DNA of 64,000 bases from assembly GCA_030682475.1 (NCBI GenBank), contig JAUXOA010000083.1, positions 1 to 64,000 of the forward strand, written 5' to 3'. The notes under the pieces are model-generated. The model did not search any database. It had not been told where the DNA came from and saw only the letters and a list, made by a program, of their open reading frames with translations. Shown here in pieces: positions 1-9,454 of the stretch; within the stretch, counting starts at the first letter, position 1; each line of letters opens with the position of its first letter. Made by a program: the position numbers and the translations under genes. The stretch is from Rhodoferax sp. (GTDB lineage: Bacteria > Pseudomonadota > Gammaproteobacteria > Burkholderiales > Burkholderiaceae_C).

Positions 1-7
1 AGACGTT

Positions 8-17
8 GAGGCTGTAT
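8..17 (+). repeat. IS left terminal inverted repeat
   Basis: GAGGCTGTAT, the exact reverse complement of 1797-1806. It is preceded by GTT, which recurs directly outside the right end. Confidence 0.75.
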
Positions 18-90
18 TTTTAGTCTCTTTATGTCCACCTAAGCCGCGCCTGAAACGTTAAATCTCCGGTCCCATTCACTGGAGAAATCA

Positions 91-1635
91 ATGGCCCGTT
101 ACAAGGTAGTCGATCGCAGCCCAAGGTTCCTGCCTATCGTGCTTGACGACCAGTTAATGCCCGGAAGTTTCGAGTACGCACTGGACTACCTCGTAGACAA
201 CGAACTAGATTTATCTGCACTGGACAGCCGCTACAACAACGACGTCACAGGCGCTCCTGCCTACAACCCCGCAGTCATGCTCAAGATCGTATTGCTCGCC
301 TATTCAAGAGGTATGGTCAGCAGCCGCATGATCGAGCGGGCCTGCCGCGACAACGTTTTATTCATAGCCATCTCCGGTGACAGTGCGCCGCAGTTCACAA
401 CAATAGCCAAATTCATCCGCGAACTCGGCCCCGACATCGCAGCCCTGTTCACCCAGGTCCTCATGACCTGTGATGCCCAAGGCTTGATAGGACGCCAAAT
501 GTTTGCCATTGATGGCGTCAAGCTGCCCAGCAACGCCTCCAAACACCGCAGTGGCACCCACGCCGAATTAGCCCATGACGCAGACCGCATGGAGCAAGCC
601 GTGCAAACCATGATCCAGGCCCACCAAAGCCGAGATGCCCAAAGTGACAGCACAGGTAATGATGAGGTTGAGGCACAACGCAATGTTCGGCGCATCGAGC
701 GCCTGCAAAGTGAAGCCAAACGCATCCGCGATTTCCTGGCCACCAACACGCAACGCAAAGGCGCCAAGGGCACCATCCTCAAGAGCAACCTCACCGACAA
801 CGAAAGTGCCAAGATGGCTACTTCCAAAGGTGTGATCCAGGGTTACACCGCAGTGGCCGCAGTAGACAGCGCCACCCAAGTTATCGTGGCCGCCCAGGCG
901 CATGGTTCAGGCTCCGAACAAAGCACCTTGCTGCCCGTGATCAAGCTCACCGATGCCGTGCGCACCGAGCACACCCTGATCACGGCGGACGCGGGCTACC
1001 ACTCTGAGGCCAACCTCAAACAACTCCATGACACCAACATCCCGGCCCTCATTGCCGATGGCTTGATGCGCAGGCGCGATGAACGCTTTAAGGATCAGGG
1101 CAAATACAAAGCGTTGCCTGATCCGATTACGGACAAGAATGCGCCGACCAAGAAACAAGTCAAAGAGGCCAAGCGATTCACCCCCGCTAACTTCACCCAT
1201 GACACCCCTACCAACAGTTGCATCTGCCCGGCGGGTCAAAAGCTGTACAGCAACGGTAGCCACTGCACTGTCAATGGACGAACCCACCACAAGTTCACTG
1301 GAACGCTTGGCGGCTGTGGGCCTTGCGAGATGCGCAGCCGCTGTTTGCGCCACCCGGATCGCACACCCGTGCGCCAGGTAGCGTTCTTCCCCAAAGATCA
1401 GGCTTCACCCATGGAGTTCACCGAGCGCATGAAGCAGGCCATAGACAGCCCACGAGGTAGAAGACTCTATGGTGGGCGCATGGGCACGGTGGAGCCGGTG
1501 TTTGGCAACATCCGCTACAACAAGGGCCTGGACCGATTCACACTCAGGAGTCAGGCCAAGGTGAATACGCAGTGGCATTTGTTCTGCTTGGTGCACAACA
1601 TTGAGAAATTGGCGAACCATGGGTATGCGAGGTAA
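91..1635 (+). CDS. IS1182-family transposase
   Basis: A DDE transposase of 514 residues that moves the surrounding element. The N-terminal third resembles the DUF772 DNA-binding region (NPAVMLKIVLLAYSRGM around 59-75). The catalytic core begins with FAIDGVKLPS, whose D141 is the likely first acidic residue. TADAGYH near residue 300 supplies the second, and VEPVFGNIRYNKG near 465 supplies the glutamate and the YREK-like segment. A CPAG...C...C cluster before the last block is typical of this family's zinc-ribbon-like insert. Length matches full-length IS1182 transposases, and there is no frameshift or internal stop. ATG at 91 follows GGAG at 80-83 at good spacing. Confidence 0.9.
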   Translation: MARYKVVDRSPRFLPIVLDDQLMPGSFEYALDYLVDNELDLSALDSRYNNDVTGAPAYNPAVMLKIVLLAYSRGMVSSRMIERACRDNVLFIAISGDSAPQFTTIAKFIRELGPDIAALFTQVLMTCDAQGLIGRQMFAIDGVKLPSNASKHRSGTHAELAHDADRMEQAVQTMIQAHQSRDAQSDSTGNDEVEAQRNVRRIERLQSEAKRIRDFLATNTQRKGAKGTILKSNLTDNESAKMATSKGVIQGYTAVAAVDSATQVIVAAQAHGSGSEQSTLLPVIKLTDAVRTEHTLITADAGYHSEANLKQLHDTNIPALIADGLMRRRDERFKDQGKYKALPDPITDKNAPTKKQVKEAKRFTPANFTHDTPTNSCICPAGQKLYSNGSHCTVNGRTHHKFTGTLGGCGPCEMRSRCLRHPDRTPVRQVAFFPKDQASPMEFTERMKQAIDSPRGRRLYGGRMGTVEPVFGNIRYNKGLDRFTLRSQAKVNTQWHLFCLVHNIEKLANHGYAR

Positions 1636-1796
1636 GGCAAATGCGGGGCCAAGGACCGCTTAAAGCGCTCCAACACGCTGCTCAAGGGCAAATCAGCTTG
1701 AAAATCCGGCACACTTCGCAGATGAGTGAAAAATACCGCACCGAAAATCACGGAAGTCCACCCGCAAGGCTTGAGTCGGCTGGAAATCGGGTTTTT

Positions 1797-1806
1797 ATAC
1801 AGCCTC
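1797..1806 (-). repeat. IS right terminal inverted repeat
   Basis: ATACAGCCTC, the exact reverse complement of the left end at 8-17. It is followed by GTT at 1807-1809. Confidence 0.75.
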
Positions 1807-1963
1807 GTTGAATGGCTGCTTTCTGGAAAATTGACCGACCGGTGTCAGTCTCTTCCAGACATTCGAGATCTGTCCAGCACCAACAAGGCACTGGCATAAG
1901 CCCAGGAGTGAAGTAGCGCAGGGCCGCCCGTCGGCGCTGCGCCGCAGGCCAACGCCAAACCAG
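1807..1963. other. IS-miaB spacer, no gene seen
   Basis: About 157 bases between the insertion sequence and the stop codon of miaB. No reading frame with a recognisable product and no strong terminator were found. In many betaproteobacteria miaB is followed by phoH and ybeY; here the insertion sequence lies directly downstream, so any former neighbour is displaced or lost on this side. That last point is inference from usual gene order. Confidence 0.4.
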
Positions 1964-3319
1964 TCAGGCTGCCAACGCCTCGCTTGTCACCACCTCACCC
2001 CGCAAGCTGTAGCTGCGTGTCTCGGTAATCTTCACATCCACCAACTGCCCGATGATGGCGGGCTGTCCACAGAAGTTGACCACCCGGTTGCACTCGGTGC
2101 GGCCCATCAGCTCCTGCGCATCGCGTTTGGACGGGCCTTCCACCAGAATGCGCTGCACCGTGCCCAGGCGGCTTTCGCTGATGCGTTGGATGCTGCTGTT
2201 GATGACAGTTTGCAAATGTTGCAGTCGGTGCAGTTTGACCTCATGCGGCGTGTCGTCCGAGAGGTTGGCAGCGGGGGTGCCGGGGCGCGGGCTGAAGATG
2301 AAGCTGAAGGAGTTGTCAAACCCCACGTCGTCAATCAGCTTCATCAGCTTGTTGAAGTCGGCATCAAGCTCGCCCGGAAAGCCGACGATGAAATCGCTGC
2401 TGATGGCCATGGCGGGGCGGATGGCGCGCAACTTGCGCACAGTGGATTTGTATTCCATGGCGGTGTAGCCGCGTTTCATCGCCATCAAAATCCGGTCCGA
2501 GCCGTGCTGTACCGGCAAGTGCAGGTGGCTGACCAGCTTGGGGATTTTTTCGTAGGCGGCAATCAGGGCCGGCGTGAACTCGTTGGGGTGGCTGGTGGTG
2601 TAGCGGATGCGCTCGATGCCGGGAATGTCGGCCACATATTCCAGCAGGGTGGCAAAGTCGGCGGTTTCTCCAGAAGGTGATGCCGCTTCACCGGCCATGC
2701 GGGCGCGGTAGGCGTTCACGTTTTGCCCCAGCAGGGTGACTTCTTTCACGCCCTGGTCGGCCAGACCGGCCACTTCCACCAGCACATCCTCAAACGGCCG
2801 CGAAACTTCTTCGCCCCGGGTGTAGGGCACGACGCAGTAGCTACAGTATTTGGAGCAGCCCTCCATGATGCTGACAAAGGCGGTGGCGCCCTCCACACGC
2901 GCCGATGGAAGGTGGTCAAACTTTTCGATTTCAGGAAAGCTGATGTCCACTTGCGAGCGCTGCTGCAACTCACGCGCCGCCAGCAACTGGGGCAGACGGT
3001 GCAGGGTTTGCGGGCCAAAGACCACGTCCACATAAGGCGCGCGGGCAATGATCGCCGCTCCTTCCTGGCTGGCAACACAACCGCCCACGCCAATCAGCAC
3101 GCCCTTTTTTTTCAGGTGTTTGACACGGCCCAGATCAGAAAACACTTTCTCCTGCGCTTTCTCCCGCACCGAACAGGTGTTGAACAAAATCAGATCGGCT
3201 TGCTCCACGTTGTCGGTGGGCTCGTAGCCTTGCGCGGCATGCAGCACGTCGGCCATCTTGCCCGAGTCGTACTCGTTCATCTGGCAGCCAAAGGTTTTGA
3301 TAAAGACTTTTTTTGACAT
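1964..3319 (-). CDS. miaB: tRNA-2-methylthio-N6-dimethylallyladenosine synthase MiaB
   Basis: Radical-SAM methylthiotransferase that adds a methylthio group to i6A37 of tRNAs reading UNN codons. The protein opens with the UPF0004 domain ([12 protein letters not shown], first cluster cysteine at residue 12). The radical-SAM CxxxCxxC is visible as [19 protein letters not shown]-terminal TRAM-like region ends with [13 protein letters not shown] at 3319 gives 451 residues, the usual family size. An upstream ATG at 3355 would add 12 residues outside the conserved start and has no better ribosome site, so it was not used. The gene is transcribed away from ettA; on its strand a TATAAT box lies at 3383-3388. 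The IS element lies just downstream. Confidence 0.95.
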   Translation of the reverse strand: MSKKVFIKTFGCQMNEYDSGKMADVLHAAQGYEPTDNVEQADLILFNTCSVREKAQEKVFSDLGRVKHLKKKGVLIGVGGCVASQEGAAIIARAPYVDVVFGPQTLHRLPQLLAARELQQRSQVDISFPEIEKFDHLPSARVEGATAFVSIMEGCSKYCSYCVVPYTRGEEVSRPFEDVLVEVAGLADQGVKEVTLLGQNVNAYRARMAGEAASPSGETADFATLLEYVADIPGIERIRYTTSHPNEFTPALIAAYEKIPKLVSHLHLPVQHGSDRILMAMKRGYTAMEYKSTVRKLRAIRPAMAISSDFIVGFPGELDADFNKLMKLIDDVGFDNSFSFIFSPRPGTPAANLSDDTPHEVKLHRLQHLQTVINSSIQRISESRLGTVQRILVEGPSKRDAQELMGRTECNRVVNFCGQPAIIGQLVDVKITETRSYSLRGEVVTSEALAA

Positions 3320-3501
3320 GGGGAAATTTTCAATTTGATGGCTAACTGACCCCAAAATATGACGCCAAAATTCCTGAAATTAATTATAAATCAATCACTT
3401 ACGATAACTGCCTGGGTGACAGGATTTTGCCGATGACGGCGTGAAAACCGGTCAATCGCGGATAATGCCAGGTTTACATCTCGAAATACCCCGCACGACC
3501 C
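3320..3501. promoter_or_regulatory. Divergent promoter region miaB/ettA
   Basis: The 182-base AT-richer gap between two divergent genes must hold both promoters. On the minus strand TATAAT at 3383-3388 is a credible -10 box for miaB, although no good -35 sits at 17 bases. No convincing ettA promoter was picked out by eye. Confidence 0.4.
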
Positions 3502-5163
3502 ATGGCTCAATACGTATTTTCCATGAACCGCCTCGGCAAGATTGTTCCGCCGAAAAAATTCATTCTCAAAGACATTTCGCTCAGCTTCTTCCCCGGCGCC
3601 AAGATTGGCGTGCTGGGTACCAATGGCTCCGGCAAGTCCACTCTGCTCAAGATCATGGCCGGTGTCGACAAGGAGTTTGAAGGCGAAGCGGTTCCCATGG
3701 CGGGCCTGAATATTGGCTATCTGCCGCAAGAGCCGCAACTCGACCCCGAGCAAACCGTGCGCGAAAGCGTGGAAGCGGGCATGGGTGACGTTTTCAAGGC
3801 TAAAGCCCGGCTGGAAGAGATTTACGCAGCCTACGGCGAGGAAGATGCAGATTTCGATGCCCTGGCCGAAGAGCAGGCCAGGATGGAGGCCATCATTGGC
3901 AGCGCCGGCACCGACTCCGAGCATCAGCTTGAGATCGCCGCCGACGCCTTGCGCCTGCCGCCGTGGGAAGCCAAAGTGGGGCTGTTGTCGGGTGGCGAGA
4001 AGCGCCGTGTCGCCTTGTGCCGCCTGCTGCTGTCCAAGCCCGACATGCTGCTGCTGGACGAACCCACCAACCACCTGGATGCCGAGTCGGTCGACTGGCT
4101 CGAGCAATTCCTGCAGCGCTATCCCGGCACCGTGGTGGCGATTACCCATGATCGCTACTTTCTGGACAATGCGGCCGAGTGGATTCTGGAGCTCGATCGC
4201 GGCAACGGCATGCCCTACAAAGGCAACTACAGTTCCTGGCTGGAGCAAAAGCAGGAGCGACTGACGCAGGAGAACAAAGGCGAAGAATCACGCGCCAAAG
4301 CCCTCAAGAAGGAACTTGAATGGTCACGCCAGAACCCCAAAGCGCGCCAGGCCAAGAGCAAGGCACGGCTGGCCCGTTTTGAGGAGTTGTCCGATTTCGA
4401 GTACCAGAAGCGCAACGAGACCAACGAGATTTTCATCCCGGTGGCCGAACGCCTGGGCAATGAAGTCATCGAGTTCGTCAATGTCAGCAAGTCGTTTGGC
4501 GACCGTTTGCTGATCGACAACCTGAGTTTCAAAGTGCCGGCCGGTGCCATCGTCGGCATTATTGGCCCCAACGGCGCCGGCAAATCGACGCTGTTCCGCA
4601 TGATTGCGGGCAAGGAAATGCCAGACAGCGGTGAGGTCAAGATTGGCGCCACCGCCAGGATGGCGTTTGTGGATCAGCACCGGGATGATCTGGCGAATGA
4701 AAAGACCGTCTGGGAAGACGTGTCCGGCGGGCTCGACATTCTGAATGTCGGTAAATTCCAGATGGCCAGCCGCGCTTATTGCGGACGTTTCAACTTCAAC
4801 GGTGCGGATCAACAAAAACGTGTTGGTACTCTGTCGGGTGGCGAGCGCGGGCGCTTGCATCTGGCCAAAACCCTGATTGCCGGTGGCAATGTCCTGATGC
4901 TGGACGAGCCGTCCAACGACCTCGATGTGGAGACTTTGCGTGCGCTGGAAGACGCCTTGCTGGAGTTTGCCGGATCGATCATGGTGATCAGCCATGACCG
5001 CTGGTTTCTGGACCGCATTGCCACCCATATCCTGGCCTGCGAGGGCGACAGCCAGTGGACCTTCTTTAATGGCAACTACCAGGAATACGAAGCCGACAAG
5101 AAGAAGCGTCTGGGTGAAGAAGGGGCCAAGCCCAAGCGCATGCGGTTCAAGGCGCTGAAGTAA
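3502..5163 (+). CDS. ettA: Energy-dependent translational throttle protein EttA (ABC-F ATPase)
   Basis: Cytosolic ABC-F ATPase that binds the ribosomal E site and gates entry into elongation according to the ATP/ADP ratio. Two ABC cassettes are complete. The first has GTNGSGKST (about 39-47), LSGGEKRRVAL and LLLDEPTNHLD. The second has GPNGAGKST, LSGGERGRLHL and LMLDEPSNDLD. Between them lies the charged linker (about 240-320, ENKGEESRAKALKKE) that contacts P-site tRNA. At 553 residues it matches EttA length and begins with the typical MAQYVFSMNRLGK. There are no membrane segments, as expected for ABC-F. It stands alone between divergent miaB and the convergent TAXI gene. Confidence 0.96.
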   Translation: MAQYVFSMNRLGKIVPPKKFILKDISLSFFPGAKIGVLGTNGSGKSTLLKIMAGVDKEFEGEAVPMAGLNIGYLPQEPQLDPEQTVRESVEAGMGDVFKAKARLEEIYAAYGEEDADFDALAEEQARMEAIIGSAGTDSEHQLEIAADALRLPPWEAKVGLLSGGEKRRVALCRLLLSKPDMLLLDEPTNHLDAESVDWLEQFLQRYPGTVVAITHDRYFLDNAAEWILELDRGNGMPYKGNYSSWLEQKQERLTQENKGEESRAKALKKELEWSRQNPKARQAKSKARLARFEELSDFEYQKRNETNEIFIPVAERLGNEVIEFVNVSKSFGDRLLIDNLSFKVPAGAIVGIIGPNGAGKSTLFRMIAGKEMPDSGEVKIGATARMAFVDQHRDDLANEKTVWEDVSGGLDILNVGKFQMASRAYCGRFNFNGADQQKRVGTLSGGERGRLHLAKTLIAGGNVLMLDEPSNDLDVETLRALEDALLEFAGSIMVISHDRWFLDRIATHILACEGDSQWTFFNGNYQEYEADKKKRLGEEGAKPKRMRFKALK

Positions 5164-5171
5164 ACGCTGGC

Positions 5172-5185
5172 CCCGCCATGGCGGG
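5172..5185. terminator. Short GC palindrome between convergent genes
   Basis: CCCGCCATGGCGGG is a perfect 14-base palindrome located between the stop codons of ettA (5163) and the TAXI gene (5186). It lacks a clear T-run, so it is only a candidate bidirectional terminator. Confidence 0.35.
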
Positions 5186-6508
5186 TCAACGGTTGATCAG
5201 TCTTGCTCGCACCAGCTCAATGTGGTTGCGCAGGGCGTAGAGCTCGTCCGCATACGACAGCGGCACGTTGATTTTGCCAACGCGCGCCTCCAGTTGCCTG
5301 AGTTCTTCGACCAGACCCTGCGCCGATGTGGCGCTGTTACGGGCGCGGTCTTCAATCTCGCGCAACTGCCCGTACCAGCGAAAAACCCGGGAGCGGATTC
5401 GGAACTCATACAACGGCGGCACGATGCGGCTCAGCGGCAGCAGCACGGCAATGATGATGCCCAGCGCCAGCCACATGCGCTCCATCAGGTTCGCGTAGGA
5501 AAAAGGCAGGTAGCGTTGCAGCAGCGGAATGCCGTTGCGTATCATGCGCTGCGCTTCGTGCGACAGGGGAAACTCGGTATTGGCGGCGTTGGGGAATTGA
5601 TGGGCACGGTTGAACCAGCCGGCCTGGCTGTGCAGCGCCACCGAGGTCTGGGAAAAGAGTTGCACCACGGCGGGATGCACGCCATCCCTGACGATGAGCG
5701 TGGTGGTGGGGGCCACCAGCCGCACGTCCTGGGCCGGCGTGTCACTGGCCAGATCGACCACGCCACGCGGCAGGGTCACGGGGGTTAAAAACGCGAAACG
5801 GCGTGAGTAGGCTTCGCTCTGTGCAAAGTCCAGCAGTTTCACCCCCGGTGTTTGCAGAAGCATTTGCACCATGAGCGATTCCGGCGCCGAGGCAAAAACC
5901 AGCGCATCAAGATCGCCGTTCAAAAACGCAACCGTGGCCGGGGTTTGCGCCAGCTGGGAGAGTGTGATGGTGCTCGGGTCAATGCGGTTGGCATCGAATA
6001 ATTTGTTCATCAGGCTGGGCACACCGCTGCCTACTGTGCCGACATTGACGCGCAGGCCTTTGAGCTGGGTCAGCGCCGTTAGCGTGGCGTCCTTTGTTAC
6101 TTTTTGCGCGGTTTCGACGCGATAAAACAGCCACACCGGTTCGACGAACAGGCTGCCCAGCGAGGTGAGCCCGGCGTGGCCAATGGCGGGCAAGGCACTG
6201 CTACCACCCTGAACAAAGCCCAGATCAGCTTTACCGGCTGCCAGCCATTCAAGATTCTGGGACGAACCTTCGCTGGGCAGCAGTTCCACTTGAATGCCGT
6301 AGGCAGCCATGGCCCTGGCATAACGTTTTCCGAACTCGGCGTAGGCGCTCTGGGCCGGTCCGGTGGCCAGCGTGACATGTTTGGGCGGCTCCGGGTCGAG
6401 CCACCAGTAGGCCAGCGCCAACAACAGAAAAGTCAACAGGACAAAGGGCCCGGCCGATGTCAGCAGGTCACGCAAGGACAGCAAGGTGTAGCGGATGGTT
6501 TTGGGCAT
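5186..6508 (-). CDS. Membrane-anchored TAXI-family solute-binding protein
   Basis: TRAP-associated extracytoplasmic immunogenic (TAXI) family protein of 440 residues. An N-terminal hydrophobic segment (about 17-38, FVLLTFLLLALAYWW) is followed by the periplasmic domain beginning VTLATGPAQSAYAEFG. ADLGFVQGGSS is a typical TAXI substrate-site motif. Unlike ordinary TAXI proteins it continues past a second hydrophobic segment (about 347-370, LALGIIIAVLLPLSRIV) into a charged coiled-coil-like tail. No DctQ/DctM-like TRAP permease gene is nearby, so it may act as a sensor or scaffold rather than feed a TRAP channel (inference). It lies 21 bases downstream of the P1 peptidase gene and probably belongs to the aap operon. 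The 3' end of a paralogue survives at 17151-17258. Confidence 0.8.
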   Translation of the reverse strand: MPKTIRYTLLSLRDLLTSAGPFVLLTFLLLALAYWWLDPEPPKHVTLATGPAQSAYAEFGKRYARAMAAYGIQVELLPSEGSSQNLEWLAAGKADLGFVQGGSSALPAIGHAGLTSLGSLFVEPVWLFYRVETAQKVTKDATLTALTQLKGLRVNVGTVGSGVPSLMNKLFDANRIDPSTITLSQLAQTPATVAFLNGDLDALVFASAPESLMVQMLLQTPGVKLLDFAQSEAYSRRFAFLTPVTLPRGVVDLASDTPAQDVRLVAPTTTLIVRDGVHPAVVQLFSQTSVALHSQAGWFNRAHQFPNAANTEFPLSHEAQRMIRNGIPLLQRYLPFSYANLMERMWLALGIIIAVLLPLSRIVPPLYEFRIRSRVFRWYGQLREIEDRARNSATSAQGLVEELRQLEARVGKINVPLSYADELYALRNHIELVRARLINR

Positions 6509-6529
6509 GGTGTGCGACCTTGCGATGAC

Positions 6530-7546
6530 TCAAGAAGCAGCAGGTCGCGCCAGGTCGCACGCAGCGGGCCAGTTCATAGCGCCTGCGGTCAGGCCTTTCG
6601 CGGCCAGAATGGCACGCACGACTGCGCGCGCCGTGACCTCTGCCGCCAGGGTGCTGAGTAGCAGCATGCCCGCTGATCTGCCGGCCCGGCCGGTGCCCAG
6701 CGCGAACAAGGTGTCGCCATCCGACATCGTGTGCACCGGATTGATGGCGCGCGCCAGTCCGTCGTGCGCCACCTGGGCCAGGCGGTGCGCCTGCGCCTTG
6801 GTCAGAATCGCGTCAGTAGCGACTACGCCGATGGTGGTGTTGGTGCCTGCCAGCAGTGACTGCGGCGCAAGACCGGCCAGGATGGCGTCACGCGCGTTGA
6901 GCAGCGCGCTGCCATCGGGTGTGCGGGCACCGGCCAGCAGCTGGCCGGTAGCCGGGTCGATGACGTCACCGACGGCATTGCAGGCGATGATGGCGCCGAC
7001 CGTGATGCCGTCCACCGTGATCGACGCACTGCCGATGCCGCCGCGCATGGCACGTGCCAGGCCAAAGAGTTTGCCCACCAGTGCCCCGGCGCCGGCGCCC
7101 ACATTGCCTTCAGCCGGCGCATTGCGGCTGGCCGCCACGCACGCCTGATAACCGGCGCCCGCATCGGGCCGGATGTTGGCATCGCCCACCGGCAAATCGA
7201 ACAGCACGGCGGCCGGTACGATGGGGACCAGACCGAAACCCACGTCCAGTCCGATGTTGTTTTCTTCGAGCCACTGCATCACGCCGCTGGCCGCGTCCAG
7301 CCCCCAGGCACTGCCGCCCGCCAGTGTGATGGCGTGCACACGGTCCACCAGATTGGAGGGGTGCAGCAGCTCAGTCTCGCGCGTGCCGGGTGCGGCGCCA
7401 CGCACGTCAACCCCGGCGACTGCGCCCGCACGCGCAATCACCACGGTGCAACCGGTGGAGCGGCGCGCGTCGGTGAAGTGGCCAACCTCGATGCCGGCAA
7501 CTTCGGTGATCGATCCGGCGGGAGTGCAAGTAGCTATTAATTTCAT
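6530..7546 (-). CDS. P1-family peptidase (DmpA/NylC-like autoproteolytic amidohydrolase)
   Basis: N-terminal-nucleophile hydrolase of the DmpA/NylC superfamily, which acts as an aminopeptidase or on amide oligomers after self-cleavage. The substrate fold is seen in GVDVRGAAPGTRETELL and LAGGSAWGLDAASGV. GTNTTIGVVATDA contains the Asn-Thr pair expected to be the self-cleavage site and new N-terminal nucleophile (about residues 236-238 from this start). ATG at 7546 is preferred; a GTG three codons upstream (7555) is also possible. The first codons lie in an AT-rich TAATAGCT-type repeat. The gene follows aapP by about 20 bases, so it is likely co-transcribed with the amino-acid importer. Exact substrate unknown. 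Confidence 0.85.
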   Translation of the reverse strand: MKLIATCTPAGSITEVAGIEVGHFTDARRSTGCTVVIARAGAVAGVDVRGAAPGTRETELLHPSNLVDRVHAITLAGGSAWGLDAASGVMQWLEENNIGLDVGFGLVPIVPAAVLFDLPVGDANIRPDAGAGYQACVAASRNAPAEGNVGAGAGALVGKLFGLARAMRGGIGSASITVDGITVGAIIACNAVGDVIDPATGQLLAGARTPDGSALLNARDAILAGLAPQSLLAGTNTTIGVVATDAILTKAQAHRLAQVAHDGLARAINPVHTMSDGDTLFALGTGRAGRSAGMLLLSTLAAEVTARAVVRAILAAKGLTAGAMNWPAACDLARPAAS

Positions 7547-7566
7547 ACCAGGCACTTCAAAGCCAG

Positions 7567-8310
7567 TCAGTGCCCCAGAATTTTGGACAGAAAATCCCGG
7601 CTACGCTCGTTTTGCGGGTTGTTGAAGAAGTCGTGCGGGTTGTTCTGTTCGACGATCTGGCCCTGGTCCATGAAGATCACCCGGTCCGCTACCGCCTTGG
7701 CAAAACCCATCTCATGCGTGACGCAGATCATGGTGATGCCTTCGCTGGCCAGCTCGATCATGACGTCCAGCACTTCCTTGATCATTTCAGGGTCAAGTGC
7801 CGAAGTGGGTTCGTCAAACAGCATGATTTTCGGCTTCAGACACAGCGCCCGCGCAATCGCCACTCGCTGCTGCTGGCCGCCCGAGAGCTGCAGCGGGTAC
7901 TTACCGGCCTGCTCGGCAATTTGCACCCGCTCGAGCTGCTGCATGGCCTTTTCTTCGGCTTCTTTTTTTGGCATCTTGCCGACCCACATCGGTGACAGCG
8001 TCAGATTCTCCAGCACCGTCAGGTGCGGGAACAGGTTGAATTGCTGAAACACCATGCCCACTTTTTTGCGCACATCGTCGATCGCCTTGACGTCGTCGGT
8101 CAGCTCGACGCCGTCCACCGTCAGGTGGCCTTGCTGGTGCTCTTCGAGCCGGTTGATGCAGCGAATCAGGGTTGATTTGCCGGAGCCCGAAGGACCGCAA
8201 ATCACGATCCGTTCGCCCTTGGCGACGCAGAGATCAATGTCGCGCAGCACGTGGAAGTTGTTACCGTACCACTTGTTGACTTTGTCGAAGGTAATGATGG
8301 GTTCAGACAT
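7567..8310 (-). CDS. aapP: General L-amino-acid ABC transporter ATPase AapP
   Basis: ATP-binding subunit that energises uptake of polar amino acids. Walker [10 protein letters not shown] is at residues 39-47, Q-loop [14 protein letters not shown] follows, the signature is [15 protein letters not shown] and Walker B with D-loop is [11 protein letters not shown]. At 247 residues it has normal length for the PAAT subfamily (GlnQ/GltL/AapP). It is the fourth gene after aapJ, aapQ and aapM with 24 bases to aapM, which makes the AapP name more specific than GltL or GlnQ. Confidence 0.93.
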   Translation of the reverse strand: MSEPIITFDKVNKWYGNNFHVLRDIDLCVAKGERIVICGPSGSGKSTLIRCINRLEEHQQGHLTVDGVELTDDVKAIDDVRKKVGMVFQQFNLFPHLTVLENLTLSPMWVGKMPKKEAEEKAMQQLERVQIAEQAGKYPLQLSGGQQQRVAIARALCLKPKIMLFDEPTSALDPEMIKEVLDVMIELASEGITMICVTHEMGFAKAVADRVIFMDQGQIVEQNNPHDFFNNPQNERSRDFLSKILGH

Positions 8311-8334
8311 GCTTGTTTTTTAGTGGGGTTGTGC

Positions 8335-9438
8335 TCAGCGCAGCCGGCCTTTGTTGGCCTGTTTCTCAACCCACAGGCTGTAGCGCGACATGGAAAAGCA
8401 GATGACAAAGTAAATCATGGCGATGAAGAGGTAACCCTCGATCTTGAAAGGCCGCCAGTCGGCGTCTGAATTGAGCGCCAGCCCGAGTGCGCCGGTCAGC
8501 TCGTACAAGCTGACGATGGTGACCAGCGAGGTGTCCTTGAAAATTGAAATGAAATTGTTCATGATGCCGGGCACCACCATCGCCAGCGCTTGCGGCAGCA
8601 CGATTTTGCGCTGCGTCTGCCAGTACGACAGCCCCAGCGTGGCAGCGGCCTCGACCTGCCCCTTGGGAATGGCTTGCAAACCACCGCGAATGACTTCTGC
8701 CATGTAGGCGGCAGCGAACAGGGTAATGCCCACCAGCACGCGGATCAGCACGTCAATGGTGAAGCCCTGCGGCATGAACAGCGGGAACATGAACGAGGCC
8801 ATGAACAGCACCGAGATCAGTGGCACACCGCGCACCAGCTCGACAAAAATGGTGCAGAAGGTGCGAATGGCAGGCAATTTGGAGCGCCGCCCCAGCGCCA
8901 CCGCCAGCGCAATCGGGAACGCCATCACAATGGACAACGAGGCCAGCAGAATCGTAAGTGGCAGCCCGCCCCAGCGATCAGTCTCGACGCGGGTCATGCC
9001 CAGGGTATTGCCATACATCAGGGTAAAGAAGGCGGCCAGCACCAGTGCCCACAGAATGACCAGCCAGGGCTTCCAGAACATCCGTATGCAGCTTGCCACC
9101 AGCATGCCCGTCAGCAGCAGGGTGGCGACCAGTGGGCGCCATTGCTGCTCAAAAGGGTAGCGTCCAAAAATGATCAGGCGGTATTTTTCAGCGATCACAC
9201 CCCAGCAGGCGCCCACGCCGCTGGCGCGGCAGGCGTCCGCATTGGGCAGCCAACTGGCGTGCCACAGTGCCCAGTTGAGAAGCTGCGGCAGGTACCAGAG
9301 CATCAGACTGGCGATGATGAAAGTGGACAGGGTGGTGCTCCAGTCGCCCAGCAGGTTGGTCTTGATCCACGCTGCTGCGCCTTCGGTGTTGACCGGGGCC
9401 GGGCGCGCGGCAATGGCTTGATAAGTATTGGCAGTCAT
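8335..9438 (-). CDS. aapM: General L-amino-acid ABC transporter permease AapM
   Basis: Inner-membrane permease of the AapJQMP importer. About 367 residues with several hydrophobic helices, including an extra N-terminal pair (FIIASLMLWYLPQLLNW) before the conserved transport core, which is the AapM/BztC type of architecture. The PAAT permease coupling motif is visible near the end of the core as EAAATLGLSYWQTQRKIVLP. It starts 16 bases downstream of aapQ and is followed by aapP. The duplicated permease pair of unequal length (390 and 367 residues) supports the Aap/Bzt assignment over simple glutamate systems. Confidence 0.92.
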   Translation of the reverse strand: MTANTYQAIAARPAPVNTEGAAAWIKTNLLGDWSTTLSTFIIASLMLWYLPQLLNWALWHASWLPNADACRASGVGACWGVIAEKYRLIIFGRYPFEQQWRPLVATLLLTGMLVASCIRMFWKPWLVILWALVLAAFFTLMYGNTLGMTRVETDRWGGLPLTILLASLSIVMAFPIALAVALGRRSKLPAIRTFCTIFVELVRGVPLISVLFMASFMFPLFMPQGFTIDVLIRVLVGITLFAAAYMAEVIRGGLQAIPKGQVEAAATLGLSYWQTQRKIVLPQALAMVVPGIMNNFISIFKDTSLVTIVSLYELTGALGLALNSDADWRPFKIEGYLFIAMIYFVICFSMSRYSLWVEKQANKGRLR

Positions 9439-9454
9439 GGGGTGTATCGTCCGG

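Larger units (their letters stand above)
8..1806 (+). mobile_element. Complete IS1182-family insertion sequence
   Basis: A single transposase gene lies between 10-bp perfect terminal inverted repeats (GAGGCTGTAT at 8-17 and its reverse complement at 1797-1806). Just outside both ends lies the same GTT (5-7 and 1807-1809), which may be a short target duplication. Similarity continues weakly inside the left arm. The element is about 1.8 kb, with a rather long non-coding 3' tail of roughly 160 bp. Both ends and an uninterrupted gene suggest it is intact. Family assignment rests on the protein; end positions rest on the repeats and could shift by a few bases. Confidence 0.8.

Noticed and set aside
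3391-4248. 285-residue minus-strand frame opposite ettA
   Set aside because: Antisense to a well-supported ABC-F gene; no similarity to a known family.
7663-8310. Naming the ATPase GltL or GlnQ
   Set aside because: The sequence alone allows it, but the two long permeases and AapJ-type receptor in the same operon identify the Aap/Bzt system.
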